DNA of 64,000 bases from Nitrospirota bacterium (GCA_016219645.1 JACRLR010000018.1:186001-250000); one strand, 5' to 3'; counted from the stretch's first letter, positions 8,930 to 18,426 are shown. Numbers and translations are program-made. Notes: generated by a model not told the origin, from the sequence alone.

Positions 8930-9862
8930 ATGCAACCTAAACTGAAATCGAAGGTCCGCTGTACGGATCGGGAAATCGGAGAAGTGACCAAGGTCATCAT
9001 GGACCCGCTGTCTCAGGAGGTCAGCCATGTCGTCGTATCGATGAACGGCTCGGGTGAACGGCAGGTGTTGATGGGGGCGGTCCACACCATCACGGACGAT
9101 CTGGTGCAACTACGGTCGTCCTCCGCCGAAGTCATAGCCTTGCCGCCCTTCAAGCGGGAGGACTATGTCACGCTGCATGAAGTAGAGATTCCCGGCCTTG
9201 AGAGACATGTGCACGTCGAGTCGGGTGAAGTGCTTGTGCCGCTCCCTGAACTGGAACGAAACGTCAAGCGACGGACGTTCTTTGCGAATTTGACCTATGT
9301 GACGGGGCTGTTTATCGGATTGCCGCTGGTCTATCCCGTGCTGAAGTTCTTGATGAATCCGATGTATGCCTCGTTGGACAACCGTTGGTTGATGGTCGGC
9401 AACATTGCGAAAGTGAAGACGGAGGATGTCGGAACCCAATTCCAGTACAAACGCAGGGTCAAAGAAGCCTATATGCCCGAATCTGAAATCGAGAAGAATG
9501 TGTGGGTGGTCAAGGCGACTCCCGCGGTACTGGAACGAGTCTATCAAGGGAAGGATTTGGAGTTTCGGGATGCCGCCGGAAAACCCATCTGGACCAATAA
9601 AAAAGACATCCCCTACCTGGCATTTTCTGGAAAGTGCCCTCACCTTGGGTGTGGATTTAAGTGGCGAAATCACAAGGTGCTTGGGCCGGTCTTCCTGTGT
9701 CCCTGCCACTTGAGCATCTATGATGCGTCCGGCAAGGTGCTGGATGGTCCTGCCCCGCGCCCCCTCGACATGATGCCGATTCAGGTGTCTGCGAGCGGCG
9801 AAGTGCACATCATCGACATGGAATTCAAAGCCGGGACGAAATCCCAAACGCGGATCGTGTGA
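8930..9862 (+). CDS. Rieske iron-sulfur protein with N-terminal PRC-barrel domain
   Basis: 310 residues. Residues 1-75 (VRCTDREIGEVTKVIMDPLSQEV onward) resemble a PRC barrel, an unusual addition to a Rieske protein. A single membrane helix is at about 118-142. The Rieske domain has box I C236-P-H238-L-G-C241 and box II C257-P-C259-H260, so both Cys and both His cluster ligands and the disulfide pair are present. The ending KVLDGPAPRPLDMMPIQV is typical of b6f-type Rieske proteins. It transfers electrons from quinol to cytochrome c. Its stop overlaps the cytochrome b start. Confidence 0.92.
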   Translation: MQPKLKSKVRCTDREIGEVTKVIMDPLSQEVSHVVVSMNGSGERQVLMGAVHTITDDLVQLRSSSAEVIALPPFKREDYVTLHEVEIPGLERHVHVESGEVLVPLPELERNVKRRTFFANLTYVTGLFIGLPLVYPVLKFLMNPMYASLDNRWLMVGNIAKVKTEDVGTQFQYKRRVKEAYMPESEIEKNVWVVKATPAVLERVYQGKDLEFRDAAGKPIWTNKKDIPYLAFSGKCPHLGCGFKWRNHKVLGPVFLCPCHLSIYDASGKVLDGPAPRPLDMMPIQVSASGEVHIIDMEFKAGTKSQTRIV

Positions 9863-10974
9863 TGAGCGAGGATCCTTCTGCCGGCACGCAGATATCGGTC
9901 ACGGAGCGAGTCTTCACCTTTGTCGATGAGCGGGTGGGGCTGAAGCAGCTCACCGCGAAGATGCTCAATGAGTCGGTCCCGGGCGGCTCACGCTGGGCCT
10001 ATGTTTTCGGGTCCATCCTGTTGTTTATCTTCATCATGCAGGCGGTCACGGGCGTGCTGCTGATGTTCTACTATGTGCCCACCGCAGACCATGCCTATGC
10101 GAGCACCCAATATATCATCCATGACATCGACTATGGATGGTTCCTGCTGAGTTACCATTTCTGGGGCTCCTCCGCCATGGTTCTCTGCGTCTTTGCGCAC
10201 ATGTCTCAGGTCTTTCTCTGGGGTGCGTATAAGAAGCCGCGCGAACTGATCTGGCTGGTCGGGTTGGCGCTTTTCGCCCTCGTCATGGGATTCGGCTTTA
10301 CGGGCTATTTGCTTCCGTGGGACCAGCGAGCCTTCTGGGCCACGACTGTCGGCGTTGAGATTATGGATAAGGTGCCGGTGATCGGAGACTTCATGGCGCG
10401 CTTCCTCAAGGGGGGCCCGACCCCGGGGCAGATGACCTTGAGCCGGTTTTTTGTCATTCACGTCATGGTGCTTCCGGCAGCTCTGATTGGGTTGGCAGGC
10501 CTGCATCTCTTCCTTTTTCGATGTGCGGGACCGGCTGGCCCTTTCAGGGGTACAGCCATGGAGTTGAAGGCGAAGACCGACTACTTTTTCCCACGGCAGA
10601 TTTGGAAGGATGTCGTCGGGATGGCGGTCGTCTTTGCCTGTATCAGCGGATTGGCCTTCTGGGAGCCGGTCGTCTTGTTGGATGAAGCGACACCTGACCC
10701 CGGCGATTATCATCCCGAACCGGAATGGTACTTCTTATTCATATTCCAGCACCTGCGTCTGAGGATGTTCTCCGGCGAGTTGGGGCAGATTCTCGGTTCA
10801 ATCGTATTTCCCGGTCTCTTAGGGCTCGTGCTGGTTTTCCTGCCTTTCTTCGACCGAAGCCCCGAACGGAATATTTTTAAACGGCCGATAGCACTTATCG
10901 GATGGGTGGTACTCACAGCTTCGATTCTGCTTTTTACGGTGTCTGCCATTATTAATCGAGAGTTCTTGGATTAG
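9862..10974 (+). CDS. Cytochrome b of a b6f/bc1-type complex
   Basis: 370 residues from the ATG overlapping the Rieske stop (a GTG three bases upstream is possible). Haem ligands are H-X13-H in YHFWGSSAMVLCVFAH and H-X14-H in the segment starting IHVMVLPAAL. The 14-residue spacing is the b6-type. PEWYF, the quinol-oxidation-site motif, is present, so cytochrome b6 and subunit IV are fused in one chain. About eight membrane helices. It forms the quinol-oxidising core with the Rieske protein and the preceding cytochrome c. Confidence 0.94.
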   Translation: MSEDPSAGTQISVTERVFTFVDERVGLKQLTAKMLNESVPGGSRWAYVFGSILLFIFIMQAVTGVLLMFYYVPTADHAYASTQYIIHDIDYGWFLLSYHFWGSSAMVLCVFAHMSQVFLWGAYKKPRELIWLVGLALFALVMGFGFTGYLLPWDQRAFWATTVGVEIMDKVPVIGDFMARFLKGGPTPGQMTLSRFFVIHVMVLPAALIGLAGLHLFLFRCAGPAGPFRGTAMELKAKTDYFFPRQIWKDVVGMAVVFACISGLAFWEPVVLLDEATPDPGDYHPEPEWYFLFIFQHLRLRMFSGELGQILGSIVFPGLLGLVLVFLPFFDRSPERNIFKRPIALIGWVVLTASILLFTVSAIINREFLD

Positions 10975-10975
10975 C

Positions 10976-10994
10976 AGGATGCTGAAAAGATCTG
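10976..10994. repeat. Repeat family A, terminal fragment
   Basis: AGGATGCTGAAAAGATCTG matches only the outer end of family A. It lies immediately after the cytochrome b stop codon. The remainder of the unit is missing. Confidence 0.5.
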
Positions 10995-11106
10995 TCGGCA
11001 TGAAGAAGGTTGAGGTTCAGGCTAAGGTCGAGGCTTGGAGGAGTGCGTTGGGCCTTCACTCAACCTCAGTCTGCCTGCCCGCCTGCGCTCATCGTTGGAT
11101 ACCTGC

Positions 11107-12102
11107 ATGAACGATCCCATGTCTCCCACCAAGCTTGGGTTTGGCATTCTCTGGCCCGCCTTCTGGACGGGCTTGCCGATCAAGCTTGCCATCGCAGTAC
11201 TTTTTCTAGCCTTCGGGATTGTGCAATTTGAAACCAGGATCGCTCTCGCGTTCATGATGCTCCTGGCAAGCCCTGTGACGGTGTTTGCCCTTCCAACAAT
11301 CACCCTGGGATTGGACTCGCATATCGGCGAAGGAGCGGGCATCGTATTACTGTTTCTACTGGCAATTCCAATCGATATGTGGGCGCTCAGAGTCGTCGGC
11401 CGAACGTTTTTCCTCGAACAATGCCGTCGTGAGCCACCAGCCGGTTTGGGGCTGACCCTCTGGTGGAAGTGCGCATTGGTCGGCGCCATTTACCTTCCGA
11501 TCCTCTGGTTCGTTCAGAGCGCGGTGACCGATGCCTCGATCTCTGCGGCCCATTCGCTGTTCGAAGACGGTGTTCTGGAGGGGACTCCGATTGCGGAGCG
11601 AATCAGCATTGAGCTGACCCTTTGGGGTACCGTGGCCACGGCAACGCTTTCCTTGATGCTGATCATAGGCTTTTCGCTGGTGGGGCGGATGATTCGTGGT
11701 ACGGTGCAGATGGCGCCGCATGCCTCGGAGAATTATGAAGGCCTGATTGCGCGCTGGGACTTGATGCGGGTTCCGGTAGATCAAGGGTTACTGCTGACTG
11801 TGGTGTCCTGTGTGGCTGTTGTGCTGTCGATCCTGTTCTGGTTTTCTCTCCCGCAGTTTACACCGCATCCCCACGAATGTTGCAAGAAGGTAGAAGCAAA
11901 GGCCGAGCCGGAGATCAAACCGCTCGACGTACTGACAAAAAACGAAAATTTGATTGCACAGCTTGCGGCGCGGGTTGAATTTTTGATAGAACAGCAGGCG
12001 GCCGCGAACCTGGAAAAGGAAAAGAGTAGGCCAGTAGGCGAGGCAGCGATGAGTGAGCCTGAAACGACAGGGTCCGGTGCGCCCGCCGCCATGAAACCAT
12101 AA
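11107..12102 (+). CDS. Unknown polytopic membrane protein of the respiratory cluster
   Basis: 331 residues from the ATG at 11107. Two pairs of hydrophobic helices in the first 120 residues and two more before residue 265 suggest six or more membrane spans. A HPHECC motif just after the last span is followed by a soluble, Ala/Glu-rich helical tail. No known family is recognised. It lies between the Rieske/cytochrome b genes and the second bd-like gene on the same strand, 27 bases before the latter, so it may be an accessory subunit of that assembly. Confidence 0.75.
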   Translation: MNDPMSPTKLGFGILWPAFWTGLPIKLAIAVLFLAFGIVQFETRIALAFMMLLASPVTVFALPTITLGLDSHIGEGAGIVLLFLLAIPIDMWALRVVGRTFFLEQCRREPPAGLGLTLWWKCALVGAIYLPILWFVQSAVTDASISAAHSLFEDGVLEGTPIAERISIELTLWGTVATATLSLMLIIGFSLVGRMIRGTVQMAPHASENYEGLIARWDLMRVPVDQGLLLTVVSCVAVVLSILFWFSLPQFTPHPHECCKKVEAKAEPEIKPLDVLTKNENLIAQLAARVEFLIEQQAAANLEKEKSRPVGEAAMSEPETTGSGAPAAMKP

Positions 12103-12128
12103 ACGTGGGAGATGATGAGGTGAGGGCA

Positions 12129-13991
12129 ATGCAACATCAGGGTGGATGGATTCAGCGGCTTCTCCAGGTCTGTAGGGATCATGGAGGTACACTCTCGATG
12201 CTCGCGATAGTTGCGGGCCTCTTTAGTCTCCCCGTATTGGCCTTCGGGGCCGATGCCGCGCCGCCGGCTCCGACCGAGTATCGTGATGTGCCTTACGTCG
12301 GTGCCCGTAACGTGATTTGGGTTATCGCCCAGTTGCATTTGCTGCTCGCGGGGTTTGTGCTGGGTGTGCCGATGTTTGCTTGGGTATGCGAAATCGTCGG
12401 CTGGAAGGGCGGTGAAAAGCGGTACGACAAACTCGCCAAGGAGTTTACCAAGCTCCTGACCTCCGCCTATTCCACGACCGCCCTCTTCGGCGGCATCCTC
12501 TTGTTCCTGCTGATCGGGTTTTATCCCAAATTGATGAATTACCTGAGCGATATTTTCTTCCCGTCGTTTATTGTCTACTGCATCCTGTTCTTGGCTGAGA
12601 CCGCAACCCTCTACCTCTACTGGTATGGCTGGGACACGATGCAGGATGGCGGGAAGAAAACCTTTCATATTTTCCTCGGCTTCATGCTGAACTTCTTCGC
12701 GTTTTTTATCATGATCATCCCGAACTCCTGGGCGACGTTCCAGTCCAGTCCGGTCGTGCTGGCTGAGGGGTCGGATATTGCACGGGCCTGGGCCGCAACA
12801 TGGAACCCGACCTGGTGGCCCGTCAACATTCACCGTATCATCGCGAACGTCGTGCTCGGGGGCTACATCTGCGGTGCCTATGCCGGGATCCGCTACCTGT
12901 CCGCGAAGACCGCTGAAGAGCGCAGCCACTACGACTGGATGGGCTATGTCGGGAACTTCATCGGGGTCTTCGGTCTCTTGTCCCTTCCCTTCGCCGGCTA
13001 TTGGCTCATGCGTGAAATCTATCAGTACAACCAGCAGATGGGGATCACGCTCATGGGCGGCTTCCTGTCCTGGCTGTTCATTCTGCAGGCCATGCTCATC
13101 GGCGTGCTCTTTCTAGGATCGAACTATTATTTCTGGATCGGGATGACCTATCGCATCCCGGGATCCGACATTAAATATAAGAAACAAATGTTGGCGATGC
13201 TGATCGCGCTGCTGGTCTGCCTGGGTATCTGGATGACGCCCCACTCACTCGTGGCCAGTATGGAAGAAGCGAGGAAGATGGGTGGAAGTCACCATCCGCT
13301 GCTCGGCGTCTTCGGCGTCATGTCGGCCAAGATGACCGTCGCGAATCTCATGATCCTCGTCACCTTCATGAGTTTCATCATGTATTGGCGGGCCGGTAAA
13401 CAGGAAACGGTGGGCTGGGCAAAAATTGCGAAAATCTTCATGGGTTTCATCCTTGCCGTTTCGGCGATCGTGGTCATCGTTCTGGGCGTGTGGGGCTACT
13501 TCGTGCCCGCGATCGTCCGCATCAATTATTTCTCCACGTCGCAAGTATTGGTCGTGCTTGCAGTCCTATTGACGATCACTCCGCTGACGAGCATTCTGCT
13601 GAAGACCGCCAAGGTCACGACGGAAATGAACTGGGGCGTGATGCCTCCCCGGGCCGGCTATTCCCTTGTGCTCAATGCCATCATGATCATCCTCCTGATG
13701 ACGCTGATGGGGTACGCACGGTCGTCTTCGCGCGTCCATTGGCATGTCTATGGTGTGCTCCGCGATACATCGCAATATGCGTACTCCCCCGCGCTCGGCT
13801 ATGCCTCAGGCATCATGGCCTTGTGCACATTCTTATTCTGTATGATCGTGGCATTTATCTTCTGGGTTGCCACCATGGGCGATAAGGCGAAGGCGCCGGC
13901 TGTATCGAGCAAAGCGGGGCTGCCGCAGGGCCTGCCGGCGATGGCCGGCGCATCGAACGCGCTCGATGAACCGAATGCTCGCAAGTTGTGA
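12129..13991 (+). CDS. Cytochrome bd-like oxidase subunit I homologue (second copy)
   Basis: 620 residues from the ATG at 12129, preceded by GAGGTGAGGG; a GTG at 12105 is less likely. The N-terminal signal ends near VLAFGADA. His70 (WVIAQLHLLLAGFVLG) and His235 (PVNIHRIIANVVLGG) match His50 and His220 of the first copy, so the two are paralogues (also EKRYDKLAKEFTK against DLRYDRLAKEVTK). About 14 membrane segments. No Q-loop motif is visible. The two copies may form a heterodimer in place of CydA-CydB, which would explain why both are kept in one cluster. This is inference. Confidence 0.82.
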   Translation: MQHQGGWIQRLLQVCRDHGGTLSMLAIVAGLFSLPVLAFGADAAPPAPTEYRDVPYVGARNVIWVIAQLHLLLAGFVLGVPMFAWVCEIVGWKGGEKRYDKLAKEFTKLLTSAYSTTALFGGILLFLLIGFYPKLMNYLSDIFFPSFIVYCILFLAETATLYLYWYGWDTMQDGGKKTFHIFLGFMLNFFAFFIMIIPNSWATFQSSPVVLAEGSDIARAWAATWNPTWWPVNIHRIIANVVLGGYICGAYAGIRYLSAKTAEERSHYDWMGYVGNFIGVFGLLSLPFAGYWLMREIYQYNQQMGITLMGGFLSWLFILQAMLIGVLFLGSNYYFWIGMTYRIPGSDIKYKKQMLAMLIALLVCLGIWMTPHSLVASMEEARKMGGSHHPLLGVFGVMSAKMTVANLMILVTFMSFIMYWRAGKQETVGWAKIAKIFMGFILAVSAIVVIVLGVWGYFVPAIVRINYFSTSQVLVVLAVLLTITPLTSILLKTAKVTTEMNWGVMPPRAGYSLVLNAIMIILLMTLMGYARSSSRVHWHVYGVLRDTSQYAYSPALGYASGIMALCTFLFCMIVAFIFWVATMGDKAKAPAVSSKAGLPQGLPAMAGASNALDEPNARKL

Positions 13992-14063
13992 ATCATGGAC
14001 GTGGGATTGTGAGGGCAATGCAGTATTGAGGGCCAAGCACTTCTTGCTGCCCAAAGGGGATAT

Positions 14064-14690
14064 ATGAGTGAAATCGTTCGACTACAGTTGATTGGTCTCG
14101 GTGTGATGGGGCTGGGCATTCTCGCCCTGCTTTTTATTCGAGGCACGTTCATCCGAGTCACCGGATTTGTCACGATTATACTGGGCCTCTTCACGCTCGT
14201 GTCATTGTCGATTCCGCAAATGGCGTCCCTGCCGCCGGTTGAGGAGAAGTTCGACATTGCCACGGTCAAAACACCAACCGACTTGGCGGCCATTGGGCAA
14301 AAGGTTTTTTTTAGCAAGGGGCAGTGTGCCCTGTGTCACACCATTGGTCCCAGTGAATCGGCACGCTGCCCGGATTTAAAGGGAATCGGAGCCAAGCTGA
14401 GCCGCGAGTTTCTGTATGAGAGTTTGACGCAGCCGCAGGCCTACATCTATCAAGACTATCGCGTTGAAGGGATGGCGAAGGAGTATCCGGCCACCATGCC
14501 CTATATCAATAAGAATCCCATCGGACTGTCAAGGAATGAGATTCTCGCTGTTATTGCATTCTTGCAGCAGATGAGCGGGGAGCCGATTTCCATTGCGGTA
14601 TCCGAGCTGGCGGCGCCTGAGCAGGCCCCGGCCGTTCCGGTGCAGAAGGCAGCCGAGTCCGTCCCGGTAGCCGTGGCGCAAGTTCATTGA
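14064..14690 (+). CDS. Membrane-anchored cytochrome c (monohaem)
   Basis: 208 residues. Two N-terminal membrane helices (LIGLGVMGLGILALLFI and VTGFVTIILGLFTLVSL) anchor a cytochrome c domain with haem site CALCH near residue 92 and distal-Met region EYPATMPYI. Pairs of closely placed Cys (CALCH, then ARCPDL) are present. The C-terminus is an Ala/Pro-rich tail. It is followed by another cytochrome c gene after 10 bases. Confidence 0.88.
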   Translation: MSEIVRLQLIGLGVMGLGILALLFIRGTFIRVTGFVTIILGLFTLVSLSIPQMASLPPVEEKFDIATVKTPTDLAAIGQKVFFSKGQCALCHTIGPSESARCPDLKGIGAKLSREFLYESLTQPQAYIYQDYRVEGMAKEYPATMPYINKNPIGLSRNEILAVIAFLQQMSGEPISIAVSELAAPEQAPAVPVQKAAESVPVAVAQVH

Positions 14691-14700
14691 GGAGGAATGT

Positions 14701-15420
14701 ATGAAGGGTGCATTGGTCACGCCCATCATTGTGACGGTGGTCGTCTATCTCTTCTGCAAGTTTATTGTGCCCATTATACCCGGCTCGGCGCCGCTGCCGT
14801 CCAGCGTCATCATTCTGTATATGATGTTGACCATCTCGGGGATCGGGATCTTCTACACACTGAGCAAAGATTCCAAGGATGCCTTCTGGGGCCCGATCGA
14901 GCGATTCTTGACGGGAGATGGTATCGGCGGAATGCAGGCGTTACGCTGGGGTGTCCTGATCTGCTTTCCGTTGCTTGTCGGCTGGCAAACTTATAACAGC
15001 ACAGCGGTCAGCGATCAGCCTCCCTCGGAGAACCGGACGATTCATCCGGCCCCGCCGGGCGAATACGCCGGCCTGTCGAATCCTGTTGCCAAGACCCCGG
15101 ATGCCATCCAACAAGGGAAGGGTTTCTATGCCGCCTATTGTTCCCCCTGCCATGGCGGAAACTTCGACGGCAAGGGATCGGCAGCGAGAGGATTCAGCCC
15201 TCCTCCGGCGAACTTCGCGGACCCAACGACAATCGCCATGCTCCAGGAAAGTTATCTCTTCTGGCGCATCAAGAAGGGCGGCGTCGGCCTCCCGATTGAA
15301 GGGATGCCATGGAAATCCGCGATGCCACGCTGGGAATTGGAGCTCCCCGACGAATGGATCTGGAAGATCATCATGGGCGAGTACGACGGAGCGCATCAAT
15401 CACCGAGGACGTGGGAATGA
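14701..15420 (+). CDS. Membrane-anchored cytochrome c (monohaem)
   Basis: 239 residues, start preceded by GAGGAGG. Two N-terminal membrane helices are followed by a third hydrophobic segment (ALRWGVLICFPLLVGWQTY). The cytochrome c domain has haem site CSPCH near residue 150 and Met-rich distal segment GLPIEGMPWKSAMPRWELELPDEWIWKII. It lies in tandem with the preceding cytochrome and directly before a repeat-B copy. Confidence 0.88.
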   Translation: MKGALVTPIIVTVVVYLFCKFIVPIIPGSAPLPSSVIILYMMLTISGIGIFYTLSKDSKDAFWGPIERFLTGDGIGGMQALRWGVLICFPLLVGWQTYNSTAVSDQPPSENRTIHPAPPGEYAGLSNPVAKTPDAIQQGKGFYAAYCSPCHGGNFDGKGSAARGFSPPPANFADPTTIAMLQESYLFWRIKKGGVGLPIEGMPWKSAMPRWELELPDEWIWKIIMGEYDGAHQSPRTWE

Positions 15421-15423
15421 GAA

Positions 15424-15512
15424 GGCGGGTCTGATGTCTTCCGTGCTCGCGGACCGCGCGCCCTCAGAAGGGCCTCGGTCGACGCGCGCAGTAGAAGACA
15501 ATCAGACCCGCC
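15424..15512. repeat. Repeat family B, copy 1 (stem-loop)
   Basis: GGCGGGTCTGATGTCTTC at the left pairs with GAAGACAATCAGACCCGCC at the right. The inner part contains CGTGCTCGCGGAC and GTCGACGCGCGCAGTA, both shared with the copy at 61405-61497. The outer stems of the two copies differ in sequence but each pairs with itself. Confidence 0.8.
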
Positions 15513-15540
15513 CAGCGGGAGACGGAGAAAGAGGGAGCTT

Positions 15541-16419
15541 ATGAAGCATGGTCTGAGTCGAATCGTTCCGAACGTCGCCGTTGGCGCCGGGCTAGTTCTG
15601 GGACTGCTGCTGGCACCGCTGGCGGCCCAGCCGGCTTGGGCCGAAGAAAAGGCCCCAGCCAGCGCGTCACCCGAATCGGCATCGGAAAGTAATGCAGTCA
15701 CTGCTCCGTTGGTGAAGGGTGGACTGCCGGCCGATGATCCAACAGCAGCAGTCTGGAACAGCGCGCCCCAGGCGAAATTCCCGATGTCGCCGCAAGTCCA
15801 TTGGCCGAACCGCATTCTAGATGCCACGGTCAAGGATTTGAGCGTGCGAGCCTTGCATGACGGAACCAAGGTCGCCATTCTTTTGGAGTACGCAGATCCG
15901 ACCGAAGATGCGGACGATGCAGCTGCGATTGAGTTCATGGTGGGCGATAAGAAGGCCCACTTTGCCCATGGTCAGCCGATGTTGCAGGTGGAAGGCGGGC
16001 CGGTCAATATCTGGTTTTGGAGAAACAAAGATGCGAAGGGCGTCGACATGAATGCCATGGGCTTCGGCACCCTCAAGACGCAAGAGCATCAGGACGTGCA
16101 GGCCAAAGGCGTCTATTCCAACGGGACATGGAAAGTGGTCTTTACCAGGCCGCTCGAGACCGGACATCTTGAAGAAGATACGCAGATCCCAATGGGCGGG
16201 TTTATCAATATTGCCTTCGCCGTCTGGGATGGCAAGAAAGACGTCAGCGGCGCGGTGAAGGAGAAGGGGTCCCAAAAGGCGGTTTCCTCCTGGTGGAATT
16301 TCCGCGCAGAGGCGCCGCCCAATTATTCGGGCTACTACTACGCGGCCATTGCGGTGGGTTTGGCTTTCGGATTCCAGTTTTTTCTGATCCGTAATCTCAA
16401 GAAAGGGCCTCGAGCATGA
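15541..16419 (+). CDS. Haem-binding protein of the ethylbenzene-dehydrogenase gamma family (NXR-gamma-like)
   Basis: 292 residues. An export signal ends at about AQPAWAEE. The body (AVWNSAPQAKFPMSPQVHWPN, then VRALHDGTKVAILLEYADPTED) shows the beta-sandwich pattern of type II DMSO-reductase-family gamma subunits, which carry a b haem bound by Met and Lys/His. The same family includes the proposed nitrite oxidoreductase gamma subunit. A C-terminal helix (YYYAAIAVGLAFGFQFFLI) anchors it to the membrane. It overlaps the next dihaem cytochrome gene by four bases. A role as haem b electron carrier within the cluster is inferred; no catalytic alpha or beta subunit lies nearby. Confidence 0.78.
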   Translation: MKHGLSRIVPNVAVGAGLVLGLLLAPLAAQPAWAEEKAPASASPESASESNAVTAPLVKGGLPADDPTAAVWNSAPQAKFPMSPQVHWPNRILDATVKDLSVRALHDGTKVAILLEYADPTEDADDAAAIEFMVGDKKAHFAHGQPMLQVEGGPVNIWFWRNKDAKGVDMNAMGFGTLKTQEHQDVQAKGVYSNGTWKVVFTRPLETGHLEEDTQIPMGGFINIAFAVWDGKKDVSGAVKEKGSQKAVSSWWNFRAEAPPNYSGYYYAAIAVGLAFGFQFFLIRNLKKGPRA

Positions 16420-17444
16420 AGGCGGTCCCCTTATACGTATCGGGAGTGGTGAGTGCGCTGATCGGCATCGGGGCCCTGGTTGCCGGGGGTTGTGCCAACG
16501 ATCAGCAGGCGAAGGGGCATGAACTCTACAACCACTATTGCTCGCACTGTCACGGCGAGAGTGGACGCCAGAACGAAGGGTATAATTGGTCCTCTATGCC
16601 GGACCCGAAGCCCAAAGACCTCACGAATAAAGCAGAGATGAGCACGCTCAAGGACAAGGACATCTTCGAGACGATTTACCGGGATATGAAAGATACGGGT
16701 GAAGGGGGCGACGAGATCGGCGATGACGAGTTCGGCGTGCCTACCATGCCGACGTTCAAGTACACCCTGTCGGAAGACGAGATATGGGCGATTGTCGGCT
16801 ATGTCCGGGGCCTCCACGGCACGAAATTGGAGTTCAAGGTCGAAGAGAGAAAGAAACAGTTGGCTGACGCACTCACGGCGGCTCAAGCCAATTTGGACCA
16901 GGCGACGAAGGCATACGAAGAGGCTGAAAAGAAGGCCAACGATGAGGCTGAAGCGAAAAACGTCGATGTCGACGATGCGGCTTATGCCAAGGAATTGGCT
17001 GCCATGGCTCAGGCGAAAAAGGATCGTGATGCGGCCCAGACCGCGGTCAATAATTTTTCGTCCAGGCCGGGGAAAGGCCAGAGTGTGGCCAGGCCCGATC
17101 TCACCGTGAAGCCGGCAGAGATTCCAAAGTTGGTGGAGATCGGCAAGCGGTATTATGAGGACAAGTATGGCTGCAACGGCTGCCATGCCATCGGCGGTGA
17201 GGGAGGGAAGGTCGGGCCGGCGCTCGATCGAGCAGGGTTCAGATTGAATGCGACCTGGGTCTATCGGTGGCTGAAGAACCCACAGGCGATGGATGCAGAG
17301 ACCAGGATGCCGGCGCTCGGGCTCAGTGATGCCGATGCCAGGGCCGTGACGATGTACCTTACTACGTTGCGCGCGCCCGCAAATCCAGAGGGTTCGACCA
17401 ACAAGCCGGAAGAGCCTTTACCCGTCAGCAAGCCGGCAAGCTGA
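16416..17444 (+). CDS. Dihaem cytochrome c lipoprotein
   Basis: 342 residues. The lipoprotein signal ends ALVAGGC. Two cytochrome c domains: haem site CSHCH near residue 47, and CNGCH near residue 254 followed by AIGGEGGKVGPALD and distal-Met segment TRMPALGLSD. Between them is a long charged helix (about residues 145-215), probably a coiled-coil spacer. It is the last gene of the respiratory cluster. Its stop is two bases from the stop of the convergent UbiA gene. Confidence 0.9.
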   Translation: MKAVPLYVSGVVSALIGIGALVAGGCANDQQAKGHELYNHYCSHCHGESGRQNEGYNWSSMPDPKPKDLTNKAEMSTLKDKDIFETIYRDMKDTGEGGDEIGDDEFGVPTMPTFKYTLSEDEIWAIVGYVRGLHGTKLEFKVEERKKQLADALTAAQANLDQATKAYEEAEKKANDEAEAKNVDVDDAAYAKELAAMAQAKKDRDAAQTAVNNFSSRPGKGQSVARPDLTVKPAEIPKLVEIGKRYYEDKYGCNGCHAIGGEGGKVGPALDRAGFRLNATWVYRWLKNPQAMDAETRMPALGLSDADARAVTMYLTTLRAPANPEGSTNKPEEPLPVSKPAS

Positions 17445-17446
17445 TC

Positions 17447-18346
17447 TCAGAGTAGGAATCCCGCGACCATTCCGAAGAAGACGGCGGCCCCTACCCACAC
17501 ATGTTGCTGAAACATGTGGAAAGCGGTGGGAGTCGACACAGCCTGCCTGAGCTGCAGGGCTTGTCTCAGACACCACCAGCCGATGGCCACGAGTACTCCA
17601 TAATAGATCCAGCCGATGTCGGCAAGCCAGCCCGCGAGTCCCAGCAGGAACAGCATTGCACAAAAGACTGTCCCGACGGCGATCCACGTCGATGAACCGA
17701 ACAACAGCGTCGAAGACTTCACCCCGATCCGGCGATCATCCTCCCGATCTTGCAATGCGTAAATCGTGTCATATCCGATCGCCCAGCAGATTGTGGCAGC
17801 GAACAGGCACCAGGCTGGCGCTTCGATAGCCCCCCGCGAGGCGGTCCAGGCCATGATGGTGCCCCAGCCGAAGGCGATCCCCAAAATGGCTTGCGGCATG
17901 TGGATGACGCGTTTCGCGAACGGGTAAAGGGCAGCCAAGAGGATGGCGATTGGACTCAAGAAGATCGTGAAGGGGTCAAGGGATAATACGAGTATTGCGG
18001 CCAGCAGAAGAAAGAACCCCACGACCATCAGGGCATGTGTGACGCTGAGTTCACCCGAGGCAAGTGGACGGACCCTTGTGCGGGTCACATGCCGATCGAA
18101 GGAACGATCCGCTAAATCGTTCAAGACGACTCCCGCACTGCGCATCACAAATGATCCAATGACAAAGACGATAAGCAAATGAAGCGGAGGCGTCCCGCGA
18201 GCGGCGAGGACCAGGGACCAGAGTGTCGGGAGCATGAGCAGCCATGTTCCAGTCTGGTTTTGGAGGCGAATGAGTCGGCTGACAGCCGACCAGGACAATT
18301 GAGGCGGTACTGGTGATCCCGGTTCCGGCGAGGAAGATCTCGTCAT
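17447..18346 (-). CDS. ubiA: UbiA-family prenyltransferase (4-hydroxybenzoate polyprenyltransferase-like)
   Basis: 299 residues from the ATG at 18346. A longer frame reaching 18505 would begin inside the low-complexity hairpin and is not credible. About eight to nine membrane helices. Both prenyl-diphosphate/Mg sites are present: NDLADRSFD (first Asp-rich motif) and YALQDREDDRRIGVKS (second). These enzymes join a polyprenyl chain to an aromatic ring in quinone synthesis. The substrate could be 4-hydroxybenzoate or another aromatic acid, since Nitrospira uses menaquinone-type pathways. It converges with the cytochrome cluster. Confidence 0.88.
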   Translation of the reverse strand: MTRSSSPEPGSPVPPQLSWSAVSRLIRLQNQTGTWLLMLPTLWSLVLAARGTPPLHLLIVFVIGSFVMRSAGVVLNDLADRSFDRHVTRTRVRPLASGELSVTHALMVVGFFLLLAAILVLSLDPFTIFLSPIAILLAALYPFAKRVIHMPQAILGIAFGWGTIMAWTASRGAIEAPAWCLFAATICWAIGYDTIYALQDREDDRRIGVKSSTLLFGSSTWIAVGTVFCAMLFLLGLAGWLADIGWIYYGVLVAIGWWCLRQALQLRQAVSTPTAFHMFQQHVWVGAAVFFGMVAGFLL

Positions 18347-18426
18347 GGGGGTCAACTTAGCCGAGGGGTGTGGGGCTGTCAACGATACAGAAAGCGTGGC
18401 GCGTGAAACGCGCGAATCGGATGTTT

